DNA of 64,000 nt from Tragulus kanchil (GCA_022376925.1 JAIOJX010000026.1:257645330-257709329); one strand, 5' to 3'. Positions 48,641 through 60,943 are shown, counted from the stretch's first letter. Notes: generated from the sequence alone by a model not told the origin. Program-made: numbers and translations.

Positions 48641-50239
48641 TAAAAGTATTTTTAAAAATGGTAGTACTTGCAATGGAATAGTAATAAAAATATTCCATTT
48701 TCAAAATAAACAAGGAAATCTATCAAAAAAGAAATGATATATTTGAAACATTACAATATTTTTGAAATCAACATCAAATGAACCCCTAAAAATACCGGCT
48801 CTGCTTACAGCATAATTTTCATTTTTATATCTTTTATAAAGATATCTTTATATCTGTGAAGAAATTCTCTTTTGATGAAATATTCTGTATCAAATTTTTA
48901 ATTATTATTACTGTTGCTTTCTTATGAGTTGGCTGCTTTTCAGTAAAGCTTCGTGAACAGAAACTTTAAATTTTATGTAGTTTCCACATATTTTAAATGT
49001 TATTTCTTTTGATTTTTTAAAAAAACATTTACAAATGTAAAAACGAATCTCAGCTCACAAGTCACTAAAAAGAATCAGGCAGTGGACAGAATTTTTCCCA
49101 TGGGTCATAATTTCCCAACTCCTACTTTAAATACTGATAAAAGACATTGGATCTTTAAAATATATTTAGAAATAAAAGAGATAAATGGCATTAAATGTCT
49201 TAAAGCTCTTGTTATTTTCTAATAAATAGAAAAAGTAATGGTTTAAAGCATTAAATGCAAAAATGATTATTTAAAGAAAAACCCTAAGATAGAGACATCA
49301 ATATACAGGTTTAATAGCAATAGGGTTAAGTAGAAAATCTAGACTGAAACACTAATGGGGAAAAAAGGATGAAATATATATAAATAACGTAAGTGGCATT
49401 GGATCATTGAGAAAATCTCAATATAGGTATAGCTGAAGTGTAAGAAAGAGAAGCAATGAGCGGGTCAAAGCAATATTCCAAGTGACATGGAGTAAGAGTT
49501 CTAAACAGAAACAAGAAGGTCTGCTAATTTCAACAAGGGTAACTGTCATTTATATATATGTGTGTGTGTGTGTATGTGTCTATATTAACATCAAGTTAAA
49601 ATTTAAAAAACTGAGGACAAAGAGAAATTCATAAAAGTATTTTTAAAAATGGTAGTACTTGCAATGGAATAGTAATAAAAATATTCCATTTTCAAAATAA
49701 ACAAGGAAATCTATCAAAAAAGAAATGATATATTTGAAACATTACAATATTTTTGAAATCAACATCAAATGAACCCCTAAAAATACCGGCTCTGCTTACA
49801 GCATAATTTTCATTTTTATATCTTTTATAAAGATATCTTTATATCTGTGAAGAAATTCTCTTTTGATGAAATATTCTGTATCAAATTTTTAATTATTATT
49901 ACTGTTGCTTTCTTATGAGTTGGCTGCTTTTCAGTAAAGCTTCGTGAACAGAAACTTTAAATTTTATGTAGTTTCCACATATTTTAAATGTTATTTCTTT
50001 TGATTTTTTAAAAAAACATTTACAAATGTAAAAACGAATCTCAGCTCACAAGTCACTAAAAAGAATCAGGCAGTGGACAGAATTTTTCCCATGGGTCATA
50101 ATTTCCCAACTCCTACTTTAAATACTGATAAAAGACATTGGATCTTTAAAATATATTTAGAAATAAAAGAGATAAATGGCATTAAATGTCTTAAAGCTCT
50201 TGTTATTTTCTAATAAATAGAAAAAGTAATGGTTTAAAG
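48286..50239 (+). repeat. Tandem pair Q, offset 991
   Basis: Copies 48286-49248 and 49277-50239 are almost identical. The junction 49249-49276 is short and AT-rich. This is the shortest offset of the series. Confidence 0.95.
49020..49125 (+). repeat. Possible hAT-type DNA transposon end
   Basis: 'aatctcagctcacaagtc', 'aatcaggcagtggacag' and 'cccatgggtcataatttccc' in this order match a common old non-autonomous hAT-like mammalian repeat ('cttagctcacaggc', 'caggcagtgggccag', 'cccatgggccatag'). Twin at 50011-50116. Confidence 0.5.
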
Positions 50240-50339
50240 TATCTAGTAAGTTAAATGTGCATATTATAACCTCTTAATTAGTAAAATATCAATATGCTAA
50301 TGTATAAATTAAAAAATAACAGAGGAGGGAACTTTAAAG

Positions 50340-51365
50340 AAAAAACAAAAATAGGATAAATAGAAAACAATACTTAGGTGATAGATTTAAGCTTCTCACC
50401 ATCCATAATTACTCTGAATGAAAATGGACAATAACTATACATTAAAATCAAAGATATGAGACTATACAAGAAATTGAACAAAGCTATATGTGGCTGACAT
50501 CTTTTCACATAAGGAAATAGAAAGGTTGAAAGTTAAAGGAAAGAAAGAGTAAAAGATGGTAGACATATATTAACAAAGCAGATTTAAAGTCAGTCGATAT
50601 AACTAGAGAATAAGAGAAACATTTCATAACAATTATTAGGTCAATTCAATGTGAAGATATAGCTATCACAATTTTGTATGCATTAACATGGAAGGCTCAA
50701 TATATATAAAGCAAAAAGTTACACAGCTTAACGGAACAACAGAAACCTCCGAAGTCAATTTAAGATTTGTTTTCTGTAAAGTATAGAACAGCAAACAAAA
50801 GATTAACAAAGAGAAGTTTTCCAAATTGACAGAATACAGTGTTTTTACCAAACTTACTTAAAGCATTTAACACATTGATTTGGTTCTGGAACATGAATCA
50901 ATTGTGAACAATTTTACTCTGAGCATAATAGAAAAAAGCTTGATTTATTATAGAACACTATTTAAAAATTCCCCCAAATTAAGTACCTAGGCATTAAAAT
51001 AGTAAATAACTAATAAGTCAAAGAGATCACTGTGGAAATTAAACACATATATACATATATATTTTTTTTCTACTGATTGAGACTATATATATTAGATACA
51101 TATCTAATGATATATATTAGAAAAATTACTTTTCAAAATGTGAGGGATAGAGATGAACCTTTACTTTCAGAAAATCTATCACCTTCTTAAATGGATATAA
51201 AAGAAGAAAGGTACAAAATAAATTATCTGAAAATCACTCTCAATAAGCCAGGAAAAAATAGTTAAGTAAAGTAAAAGAAAAAATAATAAAACTAGGAAAG
51301 TTAAATAAAAAATAAACATGCAAGACGAAAATCAACAAAGCCAAAGTTTTGCCATTTTAAAGGAA
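50340..51365 (+). mobile_element. Decayed L1M-type ORF2 (endonuclease and linker)
   Basis: Words in correct L1 order: 'ataattactctgaatgaaaa' (the start of ORF2 in L1), 'aaagcagatttaaagtcag', 'agagaaacatttcataac', 'aatagtaaataactaataag', 'ggaaattaaacaca', then 'aaaatcaacaaagccaaag' near 51330. No frame survives. It ends soon after, without the RT. Confidence 0.62.
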
Positions 51366-52333
51366 CAGTAAAATCTGTAAACCAAGAAAGTATGATTAAT
51401 AGTGTGTTTATGATCATTCATTGTTATGTTACTGATTTGTTTTAATCATTCTGGACATTTGATGAAAAGTAGATTGAAATGAGGGGAAAAATCAGGAAGA
51501 TTAGTTTTAGTACAAATTGATGAATGCTGCAGAATTGCGCAATCCAAGATTTTTAAGGTCACATTTATCTTGGGGAAATGACTTAGCAAATAATATTCCT
51601 GAAGAATACTTGTTTTTATTTGTTTTGTTTAAAATGTGCATTATCATATTGCACTTATTTTCCCCAGAGCCAAGAGGCCTACCAGTTTCTGGTGATGATA
51701 TATTAGTGATAAATCTCAATTTGCTCTCAATGTCTAAACTTTAAAAGTCCAAAAAAGTTGGGAGATTCTCAGTGGAACTATCCATTATTTCATGAATTAA
51801 TAAGGTTTTGTATTTCAAGGATTACAAATGTGTAACCTGTGAACTTCTTTGACCTCATTTGCCAATAAGGAGAAAGAGTTTTCTCATCTAAAATAAAGCT
51901 TAAAAATAAATTCCATCATTTCTCCTATTCATTTTTGTATTTCTGACAAAAAATATAGGGGAATGAATTCTCTCCTTTTGAATCTGTTGAGGATACAAAT
52001 ACTATGTGGATCATGTAAATGATGATGTACAGAAGATCTCAATCTGCATACATTTATATAGGTGACTCATTTTTATCAGATTTTTTATCAAAAATAAAAT
52101 ATTCGGTATTGCGAAACAGTAATTTGAATTTCTGTGTTTCTTAAAGCCATCTTAGAAGTCCTTTTTTTTTTCTTATATGATTTGCTTTGTCACAAATTTT
52201 ATGCCTTAGCATTCAACCTTAAAATAACAATTTATAAAAGTGAATAGTGTTCAGAGATATTCTACAATGGGATTTTATGACTCTGGTTCTGAACTATCAT
52301 GATTTTTTTCTCTATATAGAAAATAAACATATA
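51366..52333. other. AT-rich single-copy stretch, nothing recognised
   Basis: No duplicate, gene or named repeat seen. The longest frame, about 75 codons near 51517, resembles no protein I know. Confidence 0.55.
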
Positions 52334-52478
52334 TAACAAGGAGGAGGAGGAGAAAGAGAAGAGGGGAGAGGGGAATAAAAGGAAGAAAGCAGAGAGTAAG
52401 AAAGAGGAAGGGAATAAGGAAAAGCAATAAAGGAGGAAAGGAAGGAAGGGAGAGTGAAAGGAGAGAAGTGGGGGAGAA
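52334..52478 (+). repeat. Polypurine (GA-rich) tract
   Basis: About 145 bases almost wholly A and G, with GAG and GGAA repeats. Such tracts can form triplex DNA and are unstable. No coding meaning. Confidence 0.9.
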
Positions 52479-52571
52479 CTGTATTTTTTCTTGGAGGATT
52501 GGTCAATTAAACTTATATCAAATATTTGCAATGTGAAAATGTACAAAAGACTACACATAGCACATAGCACA

Positions 52572-52849
52572 TTTTTATTTAACTTTTTTTTTGGCCAGTT
52601 CTATTGGTCTTTCATTTATTCCTTTTCGTCCATCCTTGTTCTTTAGCCCATGTGGGCCTCCCAAAGCAGTGGCCTCTGTCGCTTCAGAGCACCAGCTCTG
52701 GGCGCATGCACTCCAGAGCTCAGCTGGGTAGTTGGACACATTGGTCCAGCTGCTCCACAGCACGTGGGATCTTCCTAGGCCAGGGATCGAACTGGCGCCT
52801 CTTGCACTACAAGGCAGTGTCCTTACCCACTGGACCACCAGGGAAGCCC
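52572..52849 (-). mobile_element. CHR-type SINE, reverse strand
   Basis: On the minus strand the head 'gggcttccctggtggtcc' is at 52849, with B box agttcgatccc... read near 52790 and a short T-rich (A-rich on its own strand) end at 52580. Target duplication cacatagcaca at 52561-52571 and 52850-52860. Confidence 0.93.
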
Positions 52850-52860
52850 CACATAGCACA

Positions 52861-53315
52861 GTTTTCTGATTGTCTTGGCTTCTTACCAACCAAATTCAAT
52901 TCATTATCTTGTTGTATTATAGATATTTTAAACTTCCTCTGTGTCTATGTAATCTCATGTTCCACTGCGATATTCCAAATGCTTGTCTGTATAAGGCTAT
53001 ATTAGGCTATCTTTTCTGAAGTAGGCAAATGCCACCTCAAACTCAACAAGTTTCCCACTTCATATTTTAAAACTACCACTTAACCCAATAATCTATTGGT
53101 AGCCAGATTACTCTTATAAACATCCAAGTTCAAAACTCTTAAGGTCTTATTTTAGCCTTTGATATCTTAATTTCATCAAATTCACTATGATTAATTTTTT
53201 TTCTTCTAAATATTTCATAATTTTTTCAGTGTTTCTCTCAATCCTCACTGCCATGCAACATCAAGTTCTAACTGTATGGTTCTAATATGTGGGCTAGTGT
53301 TCTGGTTTTACCACT
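52861..53315. other. AT-rich stretch, nothing recognised
   Basis: Single-copy DNA between the SINE and the MLT1-type LTR. No gene seen. Confidence 0.5.
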
Positions 53316-53319
53316 GTTG

Positions 53320-54238
53320 TAGCCATCCTTCAAGTTGGCCCCCAAGGATCTGCTGCTGATGTTCACATCTTTGTGCAGTTCTTTCCATATATTACCAAAG
53401 TTGATCTTATGACCAGTAAAATAAGGGAGAAATGACAGTATGTAACTTACATTATTATCAAAGTATTGCAGCTTCCATCTTGGGGAGACTCTTGCTTTCT
53501 TTTCTCTTTTTCTAGAATCACTCATTTTGGTGGAAACCATCTGCTATGCTGTGAGAACATTCAGGAAGCCTATAAAGAAGTTTGTGTTAAGGAATGAAGG
53601 TCTCCAGCCAACAGCTAGTGAGAAACTAAAGCCTGACGATAGTTACATGATAAAGCTTAGAAGTAGATTTTCAAGCCCCAGTAGGCCTACAGGCCTATCT
53701 AGAGACAGAACTAGAGACAGAACTCTCAAGCTGAAATGCTCCCAAATTTCTGATCTTAAAAAACTATGACTCTTTTCTCCCACTGTACATATGGTTGAGT
53801 TCACTGCTCATGATGTCTTCTCACAAGACTTTCAGGATCAAGTCATTCCTGGCCAAGAAAAAAAAAGCAGAATCATCCCATTCCTCAATGGATTCAAATG
53901 AAAACTGGTAATAAAATCAGATACAACTCTAAGAGAAGACATTGGAGAAGGACCAGGCTGGCTCTGTGAGAAGCCTCACATATAAAGTGGCACATGTGCT
54001 GTGTGCATATTAATCTACCAAATCATAGTGAGGACATTACTGCTGTCTGCACAGCATAGCAGAGATACAATGGCTCAGCTCCTGATGTTACCTGTTTCCT
54101 ACTAGCTGTCTATGGGGTTTAGTAAGAAACATGTAGAACTTTCTATTGAAAAAAAAAAAAAACAGTGAAATAATAAATATTTAATATTCTAAGCCACTAA
54201 GTTTGGGGAGTTTTGTTACACAGCAATAGATAATAATC
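53320..54238 (+). mobile_element. MLT1-type (MaLR) solitary LTR with a retrocopy inside
   Basis: The 5' part has 'ttgtgcagttctttcc', 'tattgcagcttccatcttgg', 'gaatcactcattttggtgg', 'ctgctatgctgtgagaac' and 'ctccagccaacagctag' in MLT1 order. The end has 'gtgaaataataaatattt', 'taagccactaagtttgggg' and 'acacagcaatagataat'. The LTR is split at 53769/54163 by an L39 retrocopy. It is a long-dead non-coding LTR with no internal genes. The twin is at 54451-55357. Confidence 0.85.
53770..54162 (+). pseudogene. RPL39: Processed pseudogene of ribosomal protein L39 (eL39)
   Basis: An intronless cDNA-like copy with a 43-base leader, coding remnant 53813-53969, a 3' UTR and a 14-base A tail (54149-54162). 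From the ATG the first 10 codons read [10 protein letters not shown] as in eL39. One extra A in the A run near 53858-53866 then shifts the frame. The rest ([25 protein letters not shown]) is clear in the next frame, ending at TGA 53967. The remnant is 157 bases against 156 for the 51-residue protein plus stop, so one base explains the break. The flanks aaaaaactatga and aaaaaacagtga look like a worn target duplication. L39 is a small basic protein of the large ribosomal subunit. The related retrogene RPL39L is a possible alternative source. Confidence 0.92.
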
Positions 54239-54888
54239 CTCATTTTATATATGACTGTGGTTGTGTTACTTTGAGTTCAGATTTCTCTGCTTACATTCCA
54301 GAACCTTTTTATTATTTGATCCCACCTCTTCTAATATAGACCTATGAACAATCAAAGTTTCACTGAATTTATTTTTCTTATATTTCCCCTCTTCTTGTGT
54401 ATCTGTTATCTCTGCTTACTGAGTTTCCAAGGAAACCTTTCATTTCCATTCAAGTTGGCCACAAGGATCTGATGCTGATGTTCACATCTTTGTGCAGTTC
54501 TTTCCATATATTACCAAAGTTGATCTTATGACCAGTAAAATAAGGGAGAAATGACAGTATGTAACTTACATTATTATCAAAGTATTGCAGCTTCCATCTT
54601 GGGGAGACTCTTGCTTTCTTTTCTCTTTTTCTAGAATCACTCATTTTGGTGGAAACCATCTGCTATGCTGTGAGAACATTCAGGAAGCCTATAAAGAAGT
54701 TTGTGTTAAGGAATGAAGGTCTCCAGCCAACAGCTAGTGAGAAACTAAAGCCTGACGATAGTTACATGATAAAGCTTAGAAGTAGATTTTCAAGCCCCAG
54801 TAGGCCTACAGGCCTATCTAGAGACAGAACTAGAGACAGAACTCTCAAGCTGAAATGCTCCCAAATTTCTGATCTTAAAAAACTATGA

Positions 54889-55282
54889 CTCTTTTCTCCC
54901 ACTGTACATATGGTTGAGTTCACTGCTCATGATGTCTTCTCACAAGACTTTCAGGATCAAGTCATTCCTGGCCAAGAAAAAAAAAGCAGAATCATCCCAT
55001 TCCTCAATGGATTCAAATGAAAACTGGTAATAAAATCAGATACAACTCTAAGAGAAGACATTGGAGAAGGACCAGGCTGGCTCTGTGAGAAGCCTCACAT
55101 ATAAAGTGGCACATGTGCTGTGTGCATATTAATCTACCAAATCATAGTGAGGACATTACTGCTGTCTGCACAGCATAGCAGAGATACAATGGCTCAGCTC
55201 CTGATGTTACCTGTTTCCTACTAGCTGTCTATGGGGTTTAGTAAGAAACATGTAGAACTTTCTATTGAAAAAAAAAAAAAAC
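54889..55282 (+). pseudogene. RPL39: RPL39 processed pseudogene (duplicate of pair R)
   Basis: The second copy of the retrocopy, with ATG at 54932 and the final TGA at 55086-55088. It carries the same extra A and the same substitutions, so it shares one origin with the first copy. Two independent insertions would not match. Confidence 0.92.
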
Positions 55283-55532
55283 AGTGAAATAATAAATATT
55301 TAATATTCTAAGCCACTAAGTTTGGGGAGTTTTGTTACACAGCAATAGATAATAATCCTCATTTTATATATGACTGTGGTTGTGTTACTTTGAGTTCAGA
55401 TTTCTCTGCTTACATTCCAGAACCTTTTTATTATTTGATCCCACCTCTTCTAATATAGACCTATGAACAATCAAAGTTTCACTGAATCATTGCTCAGTGT
55501 TACCCTTTGCTTATATTTCCCCCTCTTCTTGT

Positions 55533-57830
55533 GTATCTGTTATCTCTGCTTACTGAGTTTCAAGGACCAAGTCATGTATAATTACTTCCAGAAAACCTTT
55601 TCTGATAGTTTTGTCTTGTGCAACAATTTCTTCTATGGAGTTAGATGAATTTCACTTTAATTATTTCATGTAAGTTGGCCCATCAGAGTTCATTTTTTGA
55701 ATCCATTCCCCAGCCCTCACCAGCTCCACAGTATCCATCTTCTCATTCAGTTTCTAGATAACCACTAATTAACTGGATTTTTAATCCTATCACCATTCAT
55801 CCTCCAAGACATTTGTCCCAACAAAGTTAGTTCACAATAACATTTTGAAACCAATGGTTATGTCTTGTGATCCTTACACTGATGTTATTATATTCTCATG
55901 TAACTGTACAAGTGCTTAGAAATGTTATTAATATCTTAGAATAAAGAAAAGAGGTCAGTAAATTGAAAGCACACAAATGAAATTTGCAGAAGATACAGTC
56001 TAATAGCTTTAATCGTAACAGGCAATTTGAAATAGTGACAAGTGAAAAAATACTTTAATATAAATGCTGATGGGTATATTCATGCTTTAATATTTAGGTC
56101 ATGAAAAATATAAAGTAAAGAATAAACAGGTGAACTAATAAGATAACTATAATGAAGTAACCAGATGATTTTGATCTCATTCTTTGGAAGTTATTTCTTT
56201 CTCTGAAATTAGAAGCTTCACCTTATTAAAAGAGTCAATCATCATTTAACCATTTTTTCCTTATTTTAATCCATGCTAGCATGTCTAAGTGTGATGTCAG
56301 TGGACTTATCCAACAGGAAGATGCAATTGAAGATTCTTTCTTATGGAATTGCTTTGCTAATCTGTAGTTGCATTTTCATGGTAAGATCTCATCTTTTAAT
56401 TGAGTCATGCTAGTGTAGACTATGTATACTATTGCATTTGTATACTACAGATACAAAACCCTAAAATAATAATAGAAGGAAGAGACTCGTATTTCTCCAG
56501 ACTTGAAGAAGGATTCACAGTAGTGAATGAGAAAATTTCTGTAAGGGAAACTCTCCCAAGGGACCGTGGTAGATTCTGAAGTTCTAAACTTTGATCCAAA
56601 CTATCCAGTGTCTTAAGATAATTTTTAATAATGAAATCTACCATAGAAATTTTCAAGTCAAACTTGCTCAGGTTACCTTTGATATCCCCGTATCTGTTAT
56701 CTCTGCTTACTGAGTTTCAAGGACCAAGTCATGTATAATTACTTCCAGAAAACCTTTTCTGATAGTTTTGTCTTGTGCAACAATTTCTTCTATGGAGTTA
56801 GATGAATTTCACTTTAATTATTTCATGTAAGTTGGCCCATCAGAGTTCATTTTTTGAATCCATTCCCCAGCCCTCACCAGCTCCACAGTATCCATCTTCT
56901 CATTCAGTTTCTAGATAACCACTAATTAACTGGATTTTTAATCCTATCACCATTCATCCTCCAAGACATTTGTCCCAACAAAGTTAGTTCACAATAACAT
57001 TTTGAAACCAATGGTTATGTCTTGTGATCCTTACACTGATGTTATTATATTCTCATGTAACTGTACAAGTGCTTAGAAATGTTATTAATATCTTAGAATA
57101 AAGAAAAGAGGTCAGTAAATTGAAAGCACACAAATGAAATTTGCAGAAGATACAGTCTAATAGCTTTAATCGTAACAGGCAATTTGAAATAGTGACAAGT
57201 GAAAAAATACTTTAATATAAATGCTGATGGGTATATTCATGCTTTAATATTTAGGTCATGAAAAATATAAAGTAAAGAATAAACAGGTGAACTAATAAGA
57301 TAACTATAATGAAGTAACCAGATGATTTTGATCTCATTCTTTGGAAGTTATTTCTTTCTCTGAAATTAGAAGCTTCACCTTATTAAAAGAGTCAATCATC
57401 ATTTAACCATTTTTTCCTTATTTTAATCCATGCTAGCATGTCTAAGTGTGATGTCAGTGGACTTATCCAACAGGAAGATGCAATTGAAGATTCTTTCTTA
57501 TGGAATTGCTTTGCTAATCTGTAGTTGCATTTTCATGGTAAGATCTCATCTTTTTAATTGATTCATGCTAGTGTAGACTATGTATACTATTGCATTTGTA
57601 TACTACAGATACAAAACCCTAAAATAATAATAGAAGGAAGAGACTCGTATTTCTCCAGACTTGAAGAAGGATTCACAGTAGTGAATGAGAAAATTTCTGT
57701 AAGGGAAACTCTCCCAAGGGACCGTGGTAGATTCTGAAGTTCTAAACTTTGATCCAAACTATCCAGTGTCTTAAGATAATTTTTTTTTAATAATGAAATC
57801 TACCATAGAACAAGATTTTCAAGTCAAACT
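55533..57830 (+). repeat. Tandem pair S, offset 1157, widening to 1166
   Basis: Copies 55533-56664 and 56690-57830. Copy 2 has longer T runs (about 57781) and four extra bases near its end. The junction 56665-56689 fits neither side. The content is AT-rich DNA without a gene I recognise. Confidence 0.93.
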
Positions 57831-58232
57831 AAATTTTTCCTTCTAAGCCTTCATAAATAAAATTATATTAAGGAGAGCTTTCTTTCAGGCTAATTATCAA
57901 GTATCTTTATTCTAAGTGGCACTATTCAACATCAATGTCCAGGGAAATACCCTCTAAATCCACAAAAAGTTTTGAAGTTTTTGAAAAACAAAAATAAAAC
58001 AACAACAACAACAAAAATTCCAGGTGATTTTAGGAAAAGCTAGGAGCAACTAAAAAAATCTCAGCACCAGTCTGAAATGCACCTTTTTGAAGTGAATTCC
58101 CTCAGAATCCTGGGAGATTTTATGCTCAAAGATCAGACAGGGATGCTTTTGGTGAAATGAAGCTTCAGGGAGACAAGATGAATTTCGGATTAATTCTACA
58201 AATGCTAGCTATTTGATGCTGGAAAAGCATCT
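57831..58232. other. AT-rich stretch with (AAC)n, nothing else
   Basis: Single-copy DNA. A short (AAC)n run is at 57998-58014. No gene seen. Confidence 0.5.
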
Positions 58233-58365
58233 GTGGTGGTTTAGGCACTCATTTGTGTCTGACTCTTTGCAACCCCATGGACTGTAGCCTGCCAAGCTCC
58301 TCTGTTCATGAGATTCTCTAGGCAAAAATACTGGAGTAGGTTGCCATGCCCTCCTCTAGGGAAAA
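58233..58365 (-). mobile_element. Bov-tA SINE fragment, reverse strand
   Basis: In plus orientation 'gtgtctgactctttgcaacc', 'ccatggactgtagcctgcc' and 'actggagtaggttgccatg' are the reverse complement of the Bov-tA 3' two thirds. The tRNA head is missing. Confidence 0.87.
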
Positions 58366-58454
58366 GACATTTACTATTCATTTACTGATTAAAAAAAAAC
58401 CTTTATAAAGGGTCTATTCTGGGATAATACCTACCTATATTCTCTAGGTACTCA

Positions 58455-58503
58455 CTATATATATATATAGTGACAGGTATGTATGAGTATGTATGTATAG
58501 TGA

Positions 58504-58545
<42 letters not shown>

Positions 58546-58564
58546 TGAGTATATAGCATGTGTC

Positions 58565-58601
<37 letters not shown>

Positions 58602-58612
58602 AGTTTGTATAT
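58455..58612. repeat. (TA)n / TATG microsatellite cluster
   Basis: Three TA runs (about 58457-58470, 58508-58542 and 58571-58598) separated by GTAT-rich words with 'agtgagtatat' motifs. The palindromic TA runs could extrude as cruciforms and are hard to sequence. Confidence 0.92.
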
Positions 58613-58739
58613 AATGTATATATTTCTCACTTTAATACATTCAAGTTATGAGACAGATACCATGAGGTACAGAAGGCCAAATGTTTAACATTATCTGAAG
58701 ACATGGGAGAAAACATCAAGGAGGCTTGCTAGAGAAGAT

Positions 58740-59110
58740 AACAACTGAGCTGAGAACTAAAGAATGAGAACTTCCCAGGTGGATAAGGGGTGAGAGTTGA
58801 GTGTTTAGTGTTTAGAAAAAAGGAAACAGTATGATCAAAAGCAGAGAAGCAAGCAATCACATGGTTCTTTCCTGGAAATAAGAATAATTAATCCAGATTG
58901 AGGCCCAGCATGCAGTGTGGACAATGCAAGGTGTAGGGTTGGATGGCCAGTAAGGGGCCAATCATCAAGGGAAGCATCTGCCATAGAGACTTCTGACCCT
59001 AAGACTGATGAAGAGGCTTGTAGAGAATTTTTAACAGAGGGAACAATGAGATTTGTACTGTGAAAATGCACCTCTGGCTATAAAGATAAATTAGACTGGA
59101 GGTGGCCAGT
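58740..59110 (+). repeat. Ancient mammal-wide repeat, family not assigned
   Basis: 'gagctgagaactaaagaatg', then a 'gtgtggacaatgcaagg'-like part and 'agaggcttgtagagaat' recall the same class of old repeat as 24440-24990. I cannot name it. Confidence 0.35.
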
Positions 59111-59281
59111 GTGAACAGGTAAGAGTAGTAAAAAATAGTCCCAGTCAGAAATTATATTAATAGGAGCCTGGCCTGATGTGGTAAATAAAGGAGATAAATA
59201 GATTCAAAATAGGGATTTGTTAAGGAAATATAATTATTAGAATGTAGGGACCAATTGGACAAACAGACTTACTAACACTAG

Positions 59282-59689
59282 TATGACTCCCGCATTTCTG
59301 AGTTGGATGTCAGGACAAATGTTACTATTCTGATCCAGGTTCTGGCAGACAAAAGACAAGGAACTAATTTGCACTCTTTTATTGATCTATTGTATAGTCT
59401 GCTGAAAACAGTCAGTGGACCATTAGATATTCAGCTTAGACTGGCAAGAAAGAAGCCTGAGTTCAAGCTACACATTTGGGTGACACCAATAAAGCTGGCA
59501 CTTAACAACTTAGAAGCAGATAATGTGCCTAAGGAGCAGCAACTAGAGTATAGGTGCCATTTCAAAATCAACAAGCATAATTTTTCAAAATCTACAACAT
59601 ATCCAGGCTTTTATAACCATATCCTGCAGTACCTATCCTGGAACTTTGGTACAGAATGGGTATTCAGGATGGACTTGATTATTTGAACA
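59282..59689 (+). other. Unassigned open frame (135 codons, no ATG start)
   Basis: A frame free of stops from the TAG at 59279 to the TGA at 59687. Translated it has ordinary amino-acid use (for example KPEFKLHIWVTP) but no family I recognise, no ATG near its start and no splice or promoter context I can support. Part of it (from 59419) recurs at 60485-60755 through pair T. It could be chance or a fragment of an old repeat or gene. Confidence 0.25.
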
Positions 59690-59877
59690 GTTGATCAAAT
59701 GACTGAGCAGACTGACTAGACAGGAGATGGAGGCAACAACACAGATTTGAATCAGCCAGTAACAGACCATGAGAAGGTTCAATGTAAGATGGGACTGTAG
59801 AACATGGGGAGGAAGCTGAAGGCTGGAAGTGCACTAAGAAGTGAAGAGAAAAAATCCAATAGAGATAATCATTCTTT

Positions 59878-60325
59878 CAAGAACGGGTATTTGCCCCATT
59901 AATCATGTGCGTATGGGAGAGTTGGTCCATAAAGAAGGCTGAGTGTGGAAGAATTGATGTTTTTGAACTGTGGTGTTGGAGAAGACTCTTGAGAGTCCCT
60001 TGGACAGCAAGGAGATCAAACTAGTCAATTAAAAGAAATAAACCTTGAGTATTCATTGGAAAGACTGATGATGAGCTGAGACTCCAATACTTTGGCTACC
60101 TGATGCAGAGAGCTGACACGCTGGTAAAGACCCTGATGCAGGGGAAAATTGAGGGCAGGAGGAGAAGGGGGAGACAGAGGATGAGACGGTTAGATAGTAT
60201 CACAAACTCTATGGACATGAATTTGAGCAAACTTTGGAAGTCAGTAAAGAACAGAAGAGACTGGCATGCTACAGTCCATGGGTTCACAAAGAGCCGGACA
60301 AGACTTAGTGACTGAACAACAACAG
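59878..60325 (+). mobile_element. BovB LINE 3' end
   Basis: The last 70 codons of the BovB RT ORF remain open (60103-60315), with the basic block GRRRRGRQRMRRLD and the family ending KSRTRLSD. Upstream parts are frameshifted. It is 5'-truncated, like most BovB copies. Twin at 60944-61391. Confidence 0.92.
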
Positions 60326-60943
60326 TAACAAGAAGTTTAGCTATGAAGAAAAAAAGGTACATAGGCACGTAGAGAGACAGTACATAGAAAGGAACATCTA
60401 CTATTTGGTAATGTTTATAGGCTGAATTGAAAGCTGCCAACAAACATTTTAGTCTATACTTACTATTTTCCTTTGAGAGAATCAACCATTAGATATTCAG
60501 CTTAGACTGGCAAGAAAGAAGCCTGAGTTCAAGCTACACATTTGGGTGACACCAATAAAGCTGGCACTTAACAACTTAGAAGCAGATAATGTGCCTAAGG
60601 AGCAGCAACTAGAGTATAGGTGCCATTTCAAAATCAACAAGCATAATTTTTCAAAATCTACAACATATCCAGGCTTTTATAACCATATCCTGCAGTACCT
60701 ATCCTGGAACTTTGGTACAGAATGGGTATTCAGGATGGACTTGATTATTTGAACAGTTGATCAAATGACTGAGCAGACTGACTAGACAGGAGATGGAGGC
60801 AACAACACAGATTTGAATCAGCCAGTAACAGACCATGAGAAGGTTCAATGTAAGATGGGACTGTAGAACATGGGGAGGAAGCTGAAGGCTGGAAGTGCAC
60901 TAAGAAGTGAAGAGAAAAAATCCAATAGAGATAATCATTCTTT

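Larger units (their letters stand above)
53331..55566 (+). repeat. Tandem pair R, offset 1120 then 1119
   Basis: Copies about 53331-54445 and 54451-55566. The end of copy 1 (54368-54450) is an indel-rich version of the text after copy 2, with about 17 bases missing. The start of copy 2 has two substitutions and one gap. Confidence 0.95.

Noticed and set aside
52262..52570. 102-codon minus-strand frame rich in Ser, Leu and Phe
   Set aside because: It is the complement of the polypurine tract, hence low-complexity.
53527..53769. 80-codon plus-strand frame as a gene
   Set aside because: It lies wholly in the MLT1-type LTR and has no recognisable product.
58403..58630. 75-codon minus-strand frame rich in Ile and Tyr
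   Set aside because: It is the translation of the TA/TATG microsatellite.
59303..59686. Functional gene call for the 127-codon frame
   Set aside because: The start is TTG, no family or exon context is known, and it is half duplicated by pair T. Kept only as a low-confidence observation.
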